Shown here piece by piece: positions 39,198 to 48,064 of a DNA stretch of 64,000 nt (within the stretch, counting starts at the first letter, position 1; the number at the start of each line of letters is the position of its first letter). The stretch is from Ruegeria lacuscaerulensis ITI-1157 (GTDB lineage: Bacteria; Pseudomonadota; Alphaproteobacteria; Rhodobacterales; Rhodobacteraceae), in contig GG704596.1 in NCBI GenBank assembly GCA_000161775.1, positions 176,425-240,424 of the forward strand, written 5' to 3'. The notes beneath the pieces are model-generated. The model searched no databases. It worked only from the letters and a program-made list of their open reading frames with translations, and was not told where the DNA came from. The position numbers and the translations under genes were made by a program.

Positions 39198-39908
39198 CTA
39201 GGGATGGAACATGGACCCGACGACATAGGCGATTGCCGCCGCCGCTCCACCAATCGCCAGCGTCTCAAGCCCCGAGCGCCACCAGGGCGCCAGCGACCAG
39301 CGGCTTTTCATCGCGCCGATGGCGAAGAACACGCCCAGCGTCATCAGGACCGAGGCCGGAAACGCGCCCTCGACCCCCAACAGGAACGGCACGAGCGGAA
39401 CCATACCGGCCACGACAAAGGCCGCGAAGGTGGCCGCGGCGGCCTTGAGCGGATGCGGATCGACGCTGCCCAGCCCGTATTCGCCCTCGATCATCAGGTT
39501 GATCCAGGTATCCCGATCGGCGGTGATCGCGTCGGTTGCCTGTTCCAGCACCCGGCCCGACAAGCCCTTACGGGACAGGATTTCCAGCACCTCGCCGCGC
39601 TCGCCGTCGGGGTAGAGGCGGATGTGGCGCTCTTCGATGGCGCGGATCCGGCGGATATTGTCCAGCTCGGCCTTGGTCCCCGAATAGTTGCCCGCAGCCA
39701 TCGAGAACCCGTCGGCCAGCACGTTGGCCAGGCCCAAGGCCACGATGACGAAGGGCGACAGCCCGGCCCCGGCCACGCCTGCCACGATGGCCAGCGTGGT
39801 CACCGATCCGTCGATCCCGCCATAGACCACGTCGCGCAGAAACCCGCGCCCGGGTGGGGCGTCGATCCGGTCTGCGATTTCCTGTTGGCTGTGGCCGTGA
39901 TCCGCCAT
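39198..39908 (-). CDS. VIT1/CCC1 family transporter (iron or manganese)
   Basis: A 236-residue membrane protein with five hydrophobic helices. The family signature is clear in GGIDGSVTTLAIVAGVAGAGLSP and the second helix ALGLANVLADGFSMAAGNY, followed by a cytoplasmic metal-binding loop rich in Glu/Asp/His (about 80-135, IEERHIRLYPDGERGEVLEIL). VIT1/CCC1 proteins move Fe2+ or Mn2+ out of the cytosol. No ferritin-like domain is fused. The substrate is not fixed by sequence. Confidence 0.85.
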   Translation of the reverse strand: MADHGHSQQEIADRIDAPPGRGFLRDVVYGGIDGSVTTLAIVAGVAGAGLSPFVIVALGLANVLADGFSMAAGNYSGTKAELDNIRRIRAIEERHIRLYPDGERGEVLEILSRKGLSGRVLEQATDAITADRDTWINLMIEGEYGLGSVDPHPLKAAAATFAAFVVAGMVPLVPFLLGVEGAFPASVLMTLGVFFAIGAMKSRWSLAPWWRSGLETLAIGGAAAAIAYVVGSMFHP

Positions 39909-39968
39909 GGCTGGTCTCCCTTCCGGAAGATTGTGCCCTGCGCAGCGGCCTGATGGCTTTGCGGCAGA

Positions 39969-40958
39969 TCAACCCTTGGAAAACAGCCCGCCCAGCGCGC
40001 GAGAGACCATGCCGCGGGTCGACGGCCTGTGCCGGTCCGAGAAGGGCAGCGGACGGCAGACCTCCATCGCGGCCACGCCGACGCGGGCGCTGAGGGCACC
40101 GTTGACCAGCCCCTCACCAAAGCGGCGCGACAGCTTGCTGAGGACCGACCCGCCCAGAACCGGTTCGAGCAGGTCGTCACCCACGGCCACCGCGCCGGTG
40201 GCCACCAGGTGAACGAACACCGCGCGGGTCAACCGCCAGCCCCCCAGAAACCCGGCCCGCCCGCCATAGATCTCGGCAATCCGACGGATCATCCGCAGTG
40301 ACGCCAGCAGCGCCGTCGCCACATCGGCCAGCGCCAGCGGCACCAGCGCCGTCACGGTCGCGACCTGGCGCGCGGCGGCCTCGACCTCGCGGCTGGCGGC
40401 GGCGTCCAGCGGGGCCAGCAATTCATCCTCGACCAGTCCCAGCAGGCCCGAGGCGTCGAACTGTTCCTCGATCCGTTCGGCCAGACGGTCGCGGCCCCAG
40501 CGCGTATCCTCGCGCCCGCGATAGAACGCGATCAGGCGCTGCGTCACGGCCCGGGCCTGCGCCAGATCGGCATCGGCCAGCGCGGCATCGGCGGCGCGGC
40601 GCATCCCGTCCACCTGCGACAGCCGGCCCAGCGCGGCCAGTTCGCGCAGCGCGATCAGCAGGGCCACCAGCACCAGCGCGCAGATCAGGCCGGTCACGAT
40701 CCAGCCCAGCACCGGAACGCTGGCGATCAACGAGGTGGCAAAGTTCCATGCGGCGACAGAGACCGCCGCCCCCACGACCGCAAGCGCCAGCCCCCAGAAC
40801 CACCGACCCAGAACCGACGGCTTGCGCGCGGCCAGTCGGGCCGCGGCCTGCATCGCCTGCCCCTGGGGCGGCGCGATATCCGGTACCGGCGCGGCCTTCG
40901 ATACGTCGGCGGCCGGGGCATCCTCGTCAAGCTCGATCAGAACCGGACCCTTGGCCAT
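39969..40958 (-). CDS. ycjF: YcjF family (TIGR01620 type) inner-membrane protein
   Basis: A 329-residue protein with two membrane helices at about 53-100, a cytoplasmic helical region and a C-terminal DUF697-like domain (ALADVATALLASLRMIRRIAEIYGG...LVATGAVAVGDDLLEPVLGG). This is the YcjF family, normally paired with the P-loop protein YcjX; both belong to envelope-stress regulons in enterobacteria. Here a GNAT gene sits between ycjX and ycjF, 3 bases upstream of this start. Confidence 0.85.
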   Translation of the reverse strand: MAKGPVLIELDEDAPAADVSKAAPVPDIAPPQGQAMQAAARLAARKPSVLGRWFWGLALAVVGAAVSVAAWNFATSLIASVPVLGWIVTGLICALVLVALLIALRELAALGRLSQVDGMRRAADAALADADLAQARAVTQRLIAFYRGREDTRWGRDRLAERIEEQFDASGLLGLVEDELLAPLDAAASREVEAAARQVATVTALVPLALADVATALLASLRMIRRIAEIYGGRAGFLGGWRLTRAVFVHLVATGAVAVGDDLLEPVLGGSVLSKLSRRFGEGLVNGALSARVGVAAMEVCRPLPFSDRHRPSTRGMVSRALGGLFSKG

Positions 40959-40961
40959 GCA

Positions 40962-41405
40962 TCACTCCTTCCGTCGCCAGACGAACCGAATGTCCGGCAA
41001 ATGTTCATCATTGTCGGCCCCGTCGCTGCGGGCCACTTCGACAAAGCCGTGCCGTTCGTAGAACCGACACGCGCCCGTGTTGACCTGAAACGCATACAGC
41101 ACCAGTTCCCGGCGACCTGCCTTGGCGCAGTCCAGCAATTGTGTGCCGATCCCCTGATTCCGCGCGGCAGGGCTTAGGTACAGGCAATGAACCTCGGTCC
41201 CGTCCACGGCCAGAAAGCCTGCGACCTTGCCGCCCTGTTCGGCAACCGTGACCCATCCATTGTCGATCATCCGCCCGCAAAAGGCGATGGCTTCGGCACC
41301 GGAATGAAGCTCGGGCATCCAGTCGGTTTCGCGTGCAAAGGCGTGCAGGATATCTCCGACCGCCCCGGCGTCGAGGCTGCGCGCGGGCCTGAGGATAAAG
41401 GTCAC
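40962..41405 (-). CDS. GNAT family N-acetyltransferase
   Basis: A 147-residue acetyltransferase. The acetyl-CoA loop is ARNQGIGTQLL (about 81-91), followed by NTGACRFYERHGFVEV, typical of GNAT motif B. The GTG start at 41405 overlaps the ycjX stop by 4 bases (GTGA), so it is coupled to ycjX. Open frame runs farther upstream only as a shadow inside ycjX. Its substrate is unknown; small-molecule or protein N-termini are possible. Confidence 0.85.
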   Translation of the reverse strand: MTFILRPARSLDAGAVGDILHAFARETDWMPELHSGAEAIAFCGRMIDNGWVTVAEQGGKVAGFLAVDGTEVHCLYLSPAARNQGIGTQLLDCAKAGRRELVLYAFQVNTGACRFYERHGFVEVARSDGADNDEHLPDIRFVWRRKE

Positions 41406-42828
41406 AGCCGGTCTCCGATCAGAAACTGCGCGGCGCGGTCCAGCCGGATATGCGGCGGGCCGTCGCCGGGGCGCAGCGACAGATGCGCCGGGGAAAAGGT
41501 CATGAACCCGTAATCCTCGCCCAGCCAGGTGTCGGCCCCCTTGCGCGCGGGGCCCAGCAGATGGGCGGGGTCTTCGGGCAGCTCTCCGGGATAGAAGGCC
41601 GCCTGTTTTCCATTCTCCAAAGTTCCGCGCACGCAGGGCAGTTCGACGCCGTTGTGGGCACGGATCTCTTCGGTCGTCACGCGCAGCGCGGCGATGGACA
41701 TGGCGGCCGTCTCGGCTCCGGCGAACCGGGCGCGGTCGCGCGCCTCGCGGGTCAGGGCCTCCATGATCGCGGTCAGGCGCGGGTGTTGCAGGTGGTGCAG
41801 GTGATCGGCCTTGGTGGCCGCGAACAGGATGCGTTCGACCCGCTTGCCCAGCAGCAGCTGGCTGAGCCATGCATTGCGGCCGGGCCGGAAGGCCGACAGG
41901 ATGTCGCCCATGGCGCGGCGCATGTCCTCGACCGCCTGCGGACCCTTGTGGATCGCGCCCAGCGCGTCCACCAGCACCACCTGCCGGTCGATCCGGGCGA
42001 AATGATCCCGGAAAAAGGGCTTTACCACTGCGATTTGTAGGCCTCGAACCGGCGTTCCATCTCGCGGTGCAGGCTGCGGCGGCGCGAGGCGCCCTCGACC
42101 GGCAACGGCGCAAAGGTCAGCACCGGCGACCCCGCCAGATCACCCGGCAGCAGGAACCGGCCCGGCGTGCAGTCATAGAAACCCGCATCCCGCGCGGCGG
42201 TCAGATAGTCGGCAAAGCCCCGCGCCAGGGCCTGCGCGGTGGGTTCATCATGGGGGTCGGCCGAATCAACGGCTTTGATCTGAGCCAGGAAATCGGCCGC
42301 GGTCGGACGCTGCGCGATCCGCTCCAGCGTTTCGCGCGACCAGTCGTCATAGGTTTTTTCGAGCAGGGCCAGATCCAGCAGCCATTCGCCGGGATAGTCG
42401 ACGATGTCCAGATGTACGGTGCGCGGCCCCTGCAGGCCGGCCAGCAGCCCGGCCGGGCGAACCTTGAACGACAGGCGCAGCTCGGACACGGCGCGGGTGC
42501 TGTCGGGCCAGTGGGGCTGCGGCCCGGTCAGGGCCGACAGGTGCGATTCATAGTCGAACCGGGGCACGGTGTCGTCGGGCTGCGGCTGCAGGTAGGCGGC
42601 GTTGATGCGGCCCTCCTGCTGGGCGACCAGGCCGGGCATCCGCCCCCGGTCCAGCAGGTTGGCCACCAGCGACGTGATGAACACCGTCTTGCCCGACCGC
42701 GCCAAACCGGTGACACCCAGCCGCACGACCGGTTCGAAAAAAGTCTCGGACACGCGGTCGCCGACGGATTCGACGCCGCGCACAAGACTGTCTGCCAGTG
42801 ATGAGATGACCAAACCGCCGCCCCGCAT
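41402..42828 (-). pseudogene. ycjX: ycjX, P-loop NTPase, split by a frameshift
   Basis: Two overlapping frames together make one YcjX protein (DUF463) of about 476 residues. The N-terminal 268 residues (42022-42828) carry the P-loop GLARSGKT and DIVDYPGEW, then end at a TAA. The C-terminal 208 residues (41402-42028) continue in another frame with VVKPFFRDHFARIDRQVVLVDALGAI and VERILFAATKADH. They join at CAGTGGTAA near 42025: one base is missing, or a -1 shift is needed, to read through. No slippery heptamer is present. It may be a real mutation, an assembly error, or two coupled polypeptides with the second starting at GTG 42028. Both halves keep good sequence. Confidence 0.8.
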
Positions 42829-42925
42829 TTCTTGTTTGTCCCAAGATAGGTAGCCGCTGCCCCGGTTGCCAGCGCTTTTGCCGCCTGCCCTTGCCCGGGC
42901 GCGCCCGGCAGGGTACCAGCAGCCC

Positions 42926-43693
42926 ATGCCCAGATACGCGTTGAAAGTCGAATACCAAGGTGAACCGTTTGCCGGATGGCAGCGGCAGAAAGAGCTGCCC
43001 TCGGTCCAGGGCGCCATCGAGGCAGCCCTGTCGAAACTGCAGCCCGGGTCACACACGATCGCGGCCGCCGGGCGCACGGATGCGGGTGTTCACGCGCTGG
43101 GGCAAGTGGCCCATTGCGACCTGGAAAAGGATTGGGACCCGTTCCGCCTGTCCGAGGCGCTGAACTATCACCTCAAGCCGTTGCCGGTGGCGATTCTCAA
43201 GGCCGCTCAGGTGGCGGATGACTGGCATGCGCGGTTCTCGGCCATCGAGCGGCAATACCTGTTCCGCATCCTGATCCGCCGTGCGCCCGCGACCCATGAC
43301 AAGGGCCAGGTCTGGCAGATCGGGCATCCGCTGGATGTCGCCGCGATGCAGGAAGGGGCCGACATGCTGATCGGGCGGCACGATTTCACCACCTTCCGGT
43401 CTTCGATCTGTCAGGCGGCCAGCCCGGTCAAGACGCTGGACGAGCTGCGCGTCGAACAGGTTCAGGGCTTTTCCGGCCCCGAGGTGCATTTCCACGTCCG
43501 CGCCCGGTCTTTCCTGCACAACCAGGTGCGCAGTTTCGTCGGCACGCTCGAACGGGTCGGCGCGGGCGCCTGGACACCGCAGGACGTGCGCGATGCGCTC
43601 GAGGCCACCGACCGCGCGGCCTGCGGGCCGGTCTGCCCGCCGCAAGGGTTGTACCTGGCGCGGGTCGGCTACCCCGATCCCGTTTTCGACTGA
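42926..43693 (+). CDS. truA: tRNA pseudouridine(38-40) synthase TruA
   Basis: A 255-residue enzyme that makes pseudouridine at positions 38-40 of the tRNA anticodon arm. The catalytic aspartate is D52 in GRTDAGVHA; other blocks are [12 protein letters not shown] and [17 protein letters not shown]. The start at 42926 begins [10 protein letters not shown], the normal family start; the frame runs 20 codons farther upstream with no support. It diverges from ycjX over 97 bases. Confidence 0.94.
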   Translation: MPRYALKVEYQGEPFAGWQRQKELPSVQGAIEAALSKLQPGSHTIAAAGRTDAGVHALGQVAHCDLEKDWDPFRLSEALNYHLKPLPVAILKAAQVADDWHARFSAIERQYLFRILIRRAPATHDKGQVWQIGHPLDVAAMQEGADMLIGRHDFTTFRSSICQAASPVKTLDELRVEQVQGFSGPEVHFHVRARSFLHNQVRSFVGTLERVGAGAWTPQDVRDALEATDRAACGPVCPPQGLYLARVGYPDPVFD

Positions 43694-43695
43694 CG

Positions 43696-44634
43696 TCAGA
43701 GCGCGCGCAGCAGCAATCCGCCCGCGATCACCGCGATCAGCAGTCCGGCCACCAGTTCGATCGTGGGCGCCAGCACGGCCGCAAACCGCGTGGCCGAGGC
43801 CGAGGCCAAGAGCCCTCCCCGCAACCCGAATGACGTCCAGCCAACCAGAGTGGTGACGGTCGCGGTGCCCAGCGCCATGGCAAAGGCCCCGGCGATACCG
43901 ACCATCGCGATGCCCATCTGCCAGGTCAGGATCAGCACGAACAAGGCCCCGGTGCAGGGTCGCGCGGCGATGCCCGCGATCAGGATCAGCGCCTCGCGCA
44001 GGCTGCCGACCTGGGCCACCTCTTCGGCGGTGGGGCCGTGACGATGCCCGCAATCGGAACAGACCTCGCCGTCGTGGTGATGATGCCCGTGATCATGATG
44101 ATGGTGATGGTGATGGTCGTGCGGGGCACTGTCCGCACGACCGCGCCGGGCGAAACTGCGCAGCGACCGCAGAACCAGCCACAGCCCGATGGCCGCGATC
44201 GCGCCATAGCTGACCGGGGCCATGATCTGTTCGGTGGCACCGACCAGGCTTTGCCGCGACATCTGGAACACCAGAACGCCTGCGTAAACCAGAACAATCG
44301 CCGTCACGGCCTGCCCCAGCGAGGACAGTACGCTGATCGCCGACAGACGCAGAAAGGCGACATTGCGGCCCAGCCCGTACCCTCCGATCAGCACCTTGCC
44401 ATGGCCTGGCCCCACCGCGTGGAAGAACCCATAGGCAAAACAGACGGCCAGCAGCGTGGCCACGGCTTCGGGCTGTTCGGCCCGCGCGGCCCGCAGGGCA
44501 CGGGCGATCTGGTTCTGGAACTCCCGCTGCTCGCCCGCGGCCCAGGAGGCGAGGCTGTCAAACCCTCCGCTGCCCCAGAACCACAGCAGCAGCGCAATCG
44601 CCAGGCCGACCGGCAGGATCAGGTAGCGGGACAT
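43696..44634 (-). CDS. NicO/RcnA-type nickel-cobalt (metal) transporter
   Basis: A 312-residue membrane protein with six or seven helices. The motif HAVGPGHGK at 72-80 marks the NicO family. A cytoplasmic or periplasmic loop at 172-199 is packed with histidine and has a Cys pair (C192, C195), a metal-sensing or chelating loop as in RcnA. The C-terminal half repeats the fold (IAARPCTGALFVLILTWQMGI). Such proteins usually export Ni2+ or Co2+, though some import. It overlaps the upstream DUF1007 gene by 16 bases. Confidence 0.85.
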   Translation of the reverse strand: MSRYLILPVGLAIALLLWFWGSGGFDSLASWAAGEQREFQNQIARALRAARAEQPEAVATLLAVCFAYGFFHAVGPGHGKVLIGGYGLGRNVAFLRLSAISVLSSLGQAVTAIVLVYAGVLVFQMSRQSLVGATEQIMAPVSYGAIAAIGLWLVLRSLRSFARRGRADSAPHDHHHHHHHDHGHHHHDGEVCSDCGHRHGPTAEEVAQVGSLREALILIAGIAARPCTGALFVLILTWQMGIAMVGIAGAFAMALGTATVTTLVGWTSFGLRGGLLASASATRFAAVLAPTIELVAGLLIAVIAGGLLLRAL

Positions 44635-45266
44635 GAAACGCGGATCTCGGTGGCAAAACGTTCACCGACCATAGGGATGTCGTTCTCCTCGAGGTCATAG
44701 TCGGCGTCCAGGGTCAGCAGAAAGGCCTGCATCTGGGCCAGTTCGCCGTCGATATCCGGCTCGAACCGGTCGATCCGGCAGGATTCAGGCCCGGATACGG
44801 TGACCGGGCGCGTCACCTGGTAGGCGGTATAGAATGTCTCGTCATAGGGTTTGGCCGACAGCGCCTGCGCGGGTACCGGCTCACCCTCGACCTTGCGCAG
44901 ATGGGTTGTCACGACACGGCCATCCTCGGTCGTGGCGCGCGGCTCCAGCGGGCCGGACAAGGCAACCGGCTGATCACCGGCCAGGATGACCAGATCGCCG
45001 TTGTATCCTTCGACCCACTGCGCGTCGAAACCAGCGAGGCGCTGCTCTTCCGCCTCGGACAGTACGCCGTCGCCGTCCTGATCCAACCTCATGTCTTCAA
45101 GCACCAGCAGCGAGTAGAACTCGTCATAGGCCCAGGTGACGCGGACATGGGTCAGGTTGCCCGACTCGTCCACGATGAATTCCAACCCGGTGTCGATGAA
45201 GACATGCGGGTGCGCCACCGCGGAAAACGGCAGGCAACAGGCGATCAAGGCGGGTATCCAGCGCAT
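44619..45266 (-). CDS. DUF1007 periplasmic protein with EF-hand loop
   Basis: A 215-residue exported protein: signal peptide 1-18, then a mature N-terminus that would begin HPHVFIDTGLEF, typical of DUF1007. A canonical EF-hand calcium loop lies at 62-73 (DQDGDGVLSEAE). The rest is beta-rich. DUF1007 genes are regularly placed with NicO-type transporters, as here with a 16-base overlap, and probably bind or deliver the metal in the periplasm. The start at 45266 is chosen for the signal peptide; longer upstream frame is not supported. Confidence 0.85.
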   Translation of the reverse strand: MRWIPALIACCLPFSAVAHPHVFIDTGLEFIVDESGNLTHVRVTWAYDEFYSLLVLEDMRLDQDGDGVLSEAEEQRLAGFDAQWVEGYNGDLVILAGDQPVALSGPLEPRATTEDGRVVTTHLRKVEGEPVPAQALSAKPYDETFYTAYQVTRPVTVSGPESCRIDRFEPDIDGELAQMQAFLLTLDADYDLEENDIPMVGERFATEIRVSCPAT

Positions 45267-45334
45267 GAACGCGAAGATAAGGTGCCCGACCGGCGCTGGC
45301 AACGCGGTTCGGCGACGGGCCGGGATTTTGCCGC

Positions 45335-46150
45335 TCATCTCGGCGGAAACAGGACCAGCGTCTGCAGCGCCGTGCCGATCGGGCCTTGGGTATCGTACAG
45401 AACCGACTGCGACATCCCGATGCCGCTGGGCTGCCAGTGCGACACGGAGTCCGAGGCGAGCCAGTCGGAGGTCGGCTCGCGGTGGATCTGCACCGTCAGG
45501 TCGGTGTTCATGAACCCCATTTCCGAGGTCGGCGCATTCCAAGAAATTCCGTTGCCGCAATCGGCCAGCGGGCACAGCGACTGGATCGGAGAGGGGGTTT
45601 CACCCTCAAGCAGAGGCGGGGTTCGCATCCAGATGGTTTTCGGCCCCGCCCCCTGGTTGCCGCCTTTGGGATAGGCCACCTCGGAATGATGGGCAAAACC
45701 GGGCAGGTCATGCCGCATTTCGCCGATGGGAAACGGGCCGTCTTCGATCTGCGACAGGTCGGGGCCTTCGATCGCCACATTCGGCACCCGCCCCAGATCC
45801 CGGCGCGCCAGATGCATCGTAGTGGCGGTGGCGCACAGCGTGTCATCGAGGTCATGCACCGTGACACGCGTGGTGGCCAGCGTCTTGGTGTGGCGCACGG
45901 TCTCGGCGGCCACGCGCAGACCCGACAGAGGCAGCGGGCGCAGCAGATCGACAGTCAGGCGGGTCAGCATCTTGTCGGGGCCGACCTCGATCTCGGCCGC
46001 GCGCACGATCAGGCCCGCAACCGGGCCGGCATGACAGTGATCGGCCGACCACGGTCCGCGCGCCGGGTCATTGCCGACAAAGGCCCCGTCGGGCGCGACC
46101 CGGAAATAGGCGGTCTCACCCACCACTGGCTGCATCGCCGCGTCCTGCAT
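45335..46150 (-). CDS. Acyl-CoA thioesterase, double-hotdog type
   Basis: A 271-residue protein with two hotdog halves: one at about 10-115 (GPWSADHCHAGPVAGLIVRAAE...RPLPLSGLRVAAETVRHTKTLATTRVTV) and one at about 165-271 (MNTDLTVQIHREP...SDSVSHWQPSGIGMSQSVLYDTQGPIGTALQTLVL). This is the TesB-like thioesterase family. It begins one base after the acyl-CoA dehydrogenase stop, so the pair is cotranscribed and probably handles the same acyl-CoA. An internal ATG at 46135 is an alternative start. Confidence 0.8.
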   Translation of the reverse strand: MQDAAMQPVVGETAYFRVAPDGAFVGNDPARGPWSADHCHAGPVAGLIVRAAEIEVGPDKMLTRLTVDLLRPLPLSGLRVAAETVRHTKTLATTRVTVHDLDDTLCATATTMHLARRDLGRVPNVAIEGPDLSQIEDGPFPIGEMRHDLPGFAHHSEVAYPKGGNQGAGPKTIWMRTPPLLEGETPSPIQSLCPLADCGNGISWNAPTSEMGFMNTDLTVQIHREPTSDWLASDSVSHWQPSGIGMSQSVLYDTQGPIGTALQTLVLFPPR

Positions 46151-46151
46151 G

Positions 46152-47387
46152 TCAGATCTTTTCCTGGGTGTGCTTTTTCAACTCGGCCCGCGCCACCTGA
46201 CGGCGATGCACCGCATCCGGGCCATCGGCCAGCCGCAGCGTGCGCACATGGGTCCAGGCGGTGGCCAGCGGCGTATCTTGGCTGACGCCCTGCCCGCCGA
46301 ACATCTGCACCGCCTCGTCGATGACCTTCAGCGCAACGCGCGGTGCCACGACCTTGATCTGGCTGATCCACGGGGCCGCCGCGCGCGCATCGCCCTGATC
46401 CATGTACCACGCGGCCTTCAGACACAGCAGGCGGGCCATCTCGATCTCCATCCGACACTCGGCGATGATGTCGAAATTGGCGCCCAGCTGCGCCAGCTTC
46501 TTGCCGAAGGCTTCGCGCTGCAGGGCGCGTTTGCACATCTGCTCCAGCGCCATCTCGGCCTGGCCGATCGCGCGCATGCAGTGATGGATGCGACCGGGCC
46601 CGAGGCGCCCCTGCGCGATCTCAAACCCGCGGCCTTCGCCCAGCAGGATGTTCTCGGCCGGCACGCGGACATCGGTGAACCGGATATGCATGTGCCCGTG
46701 CGGCGCGTCGTCATGGCCATACACTTCCATCGGGCGCAGGATCTCGATCCCCGGCGTGTCGGCGGGCACCACGATCATCGACTGGCGCTTGTGCTTGGGC
46801 AGGTCGTCGCCGCCGGTCTTGACCATCACGATGTAGACCTTGCAGCGCGGATCGCCCGCGCCGGACGACCACCATTTCTCGCCGTTCAGAACATAGTCAT
46901 CCCCGTCCCGCACGCAGGACATCGAGATATTCGTGGCATCCGACGAGGCTACATCCGGCTCGGTCATCAGATAGGCCGAGCGGATCTCGCCCTCGAGCAG
47001 CGGCCTGAGCCACTGTTCTTTCATCTTCTCGGTGCCGTAGCGCTCGAACACCTCCATGTTGCCGGTGTCGGGGGCGGAACAGTTGAACACCTCGGCGCCC
47101 AGCGGGGTCTTGCCCATCTCTTCGGCGAAATAGGCGTATTCGACCGTGGTCAGGCCAAACCCCTTGTCGCTGTCGGTCAGCCAGAAATTCCACAGACCGG
47201 CCGCCTTGGCCTTGGCCTTCAACCCTTCCAGTATCTCGGCCTGGCGTTCGGTGTACTGCCAGCGGTCGCCCTTGTTGATCTCGGCCTGGTATTCCTCTTC
47301 CAGGGGCATGATTTCGTTGCGGATCATCTCGCGGACCCGCTCCAGCAGCGCCCGGTTCTCCTCGCGCAAGACGAATGACATGTTCAT
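46152..47387 (-). CDS. Acyl-CoA dehydrogenase
   Basis: A 411-residue FAD enzyme of the acyl-CoA dehydrogenase family, with the FAD/substrate loop [15 protein letters not shown], the middle beta domain ([25 protein letters not shown]) and a C-terminal helical domain ending [35 protein letters not shown]. The start MNMSF at 47387 has an AGAGGGA site. It is a long-chain-type member close to FadE-like paralogues of Rhodobacterales. With the adjoining thioesterase it suggests degradation of an unknown acyl-CoA. Confidence 0.9.
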   Translation of the reverse strand: MNMSFVLREENRALLERVREMIRNEIMPLEEEYQAEINKGDRWQYTERQAEILEGLKAKAKAAGLWNFWLTDSDKGFGLTTVEYAYFAEEMGKTPLGAEVFNCSAPDTGNMEVFERYGTEKMKEQWLRPLLEGEIRSAYLMTEPDVASSDATNISMSCVRDGDDYVLNGEKWWSSGAGDPRCKVYIVMVKTGGDDLPKHKRQSMIVVPADTPGIEILRPMEVYGHDDAPHGHMHIRFTDVRVPAENILLGEGRGFEIAQGRLGPGRIHHCMRAIGQAEMALEQMCKRALQREAFGKKLAQLGANFDIIAECRMEIEMARLLCLKAAWYMDQGDARAAAPWISQIKVVAPRVALKVIDEAVQMFGGQGVSQDTPLATAWTHVRTLRLADGPDAVHRRQVARAELKKHTQEKI

Positions 47388-47527
47388 GGATGGTCCCTCT
47401 CTCAATCCGCACCCGGTGCGTTGCCTCGGACCGAGGATGGCGCAGCGACAGGGACCCTGTCCAGACGGGTGACGGAACGTCACCGGCGAAGATTTTTACA
47501 CGGCCCGCGCCGTGCATGAGGCTGTGA

Positions 47528-47881
47528 TCAGGGGGTCAACAACCAGTTGCCGCCCGCATCACGGCATCGCCGGGTTCCGATCTGGCGCGGGGCGTCGGCG
47601 CCGCCGGGCTGAACGGAATGCTGCAGTTGCACGCAATTGCCGCGCACATCCTGCACCCGAACCGTGCCTTTTGACCCGGTTTCGGGATTGTCCCAGCTTT
47701 GCTGCGCGCCCACCGCCGGCGTTCCGCCCGACAGCAACGTTTTCGAGGCCGCGTCCAGAACCTGGAAATCGGCCGGACTCAGGCCCATTTCGGCGATGAT
47801 GCGCGACAGGGGTTTGGCCTGCGCCGTTCCGCTTAACCCGACCAGAACCGCTGCGCAAAAGGGGAAGAAAAACCGGGGCAT
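47528..47881 (-). CDS. Small secreted protein, 17-kDa-antigen-like domain
   Basis: A 117-residue protein with a signal peptide ending at AQA (residue 22). The mature part contains QSWDNPETGSKGTVRV, a central cysteine (GNCVQLQ) and a final GTRRCRDAGGNWLL, which follows the W-NP-TG-G ... C ... G-CR-DG-W pattern of the soluble 17 kDa surface-antigen domain of alphaproteobacteria. The two cysteines could form a disulfide. It has no lipobox. Role unknown, probably an envelope protein. Confidence 0.7.
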   Translation of the reverse strand: MPRFFFPFCAAVLVGLSGTAQAKPLSRIIAEMGLSPADFQVLDAASKTLLSGGTPAVGAQQSWDNPETGSKGTVRVQDVRGNCVQLQHSVQPGGADAPRQIGTRRCRDAGGNWLLTP

Positions 47882-48064
47882 GCCTTGAAACTCGCTTTCT
47901 TCGAAATGGGTCCGAGGCCAAGCCTATACCCCGGGCGCGGTTCAGCCAAGCCCCGGGCTGGACATACCTTCAAATAAACCCGAACAAACCTATCGCATCC
48001 GGGGCGCTTTCGGCTTCGGCTCGATCGGCACATAGTGGCCGCGACACCTACCCGAGGTTTTTCG

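Noticed and set aside
42022-42030. Programmed -1 frameshifting in ycjX
   Set aside because: No slippery X-XXY-YYZ heptamer is at the junction and I see no clear downstream stimulator; a simple deletion or assembly error is more likely.
44080-44130. ATGATGGTG-like short repeats resembling a microsatellite
   Set aside because: They encode the His-rich loop of the NicO-type transporter on the minus strand, so this is coding sequence, not a non-coding repeat.
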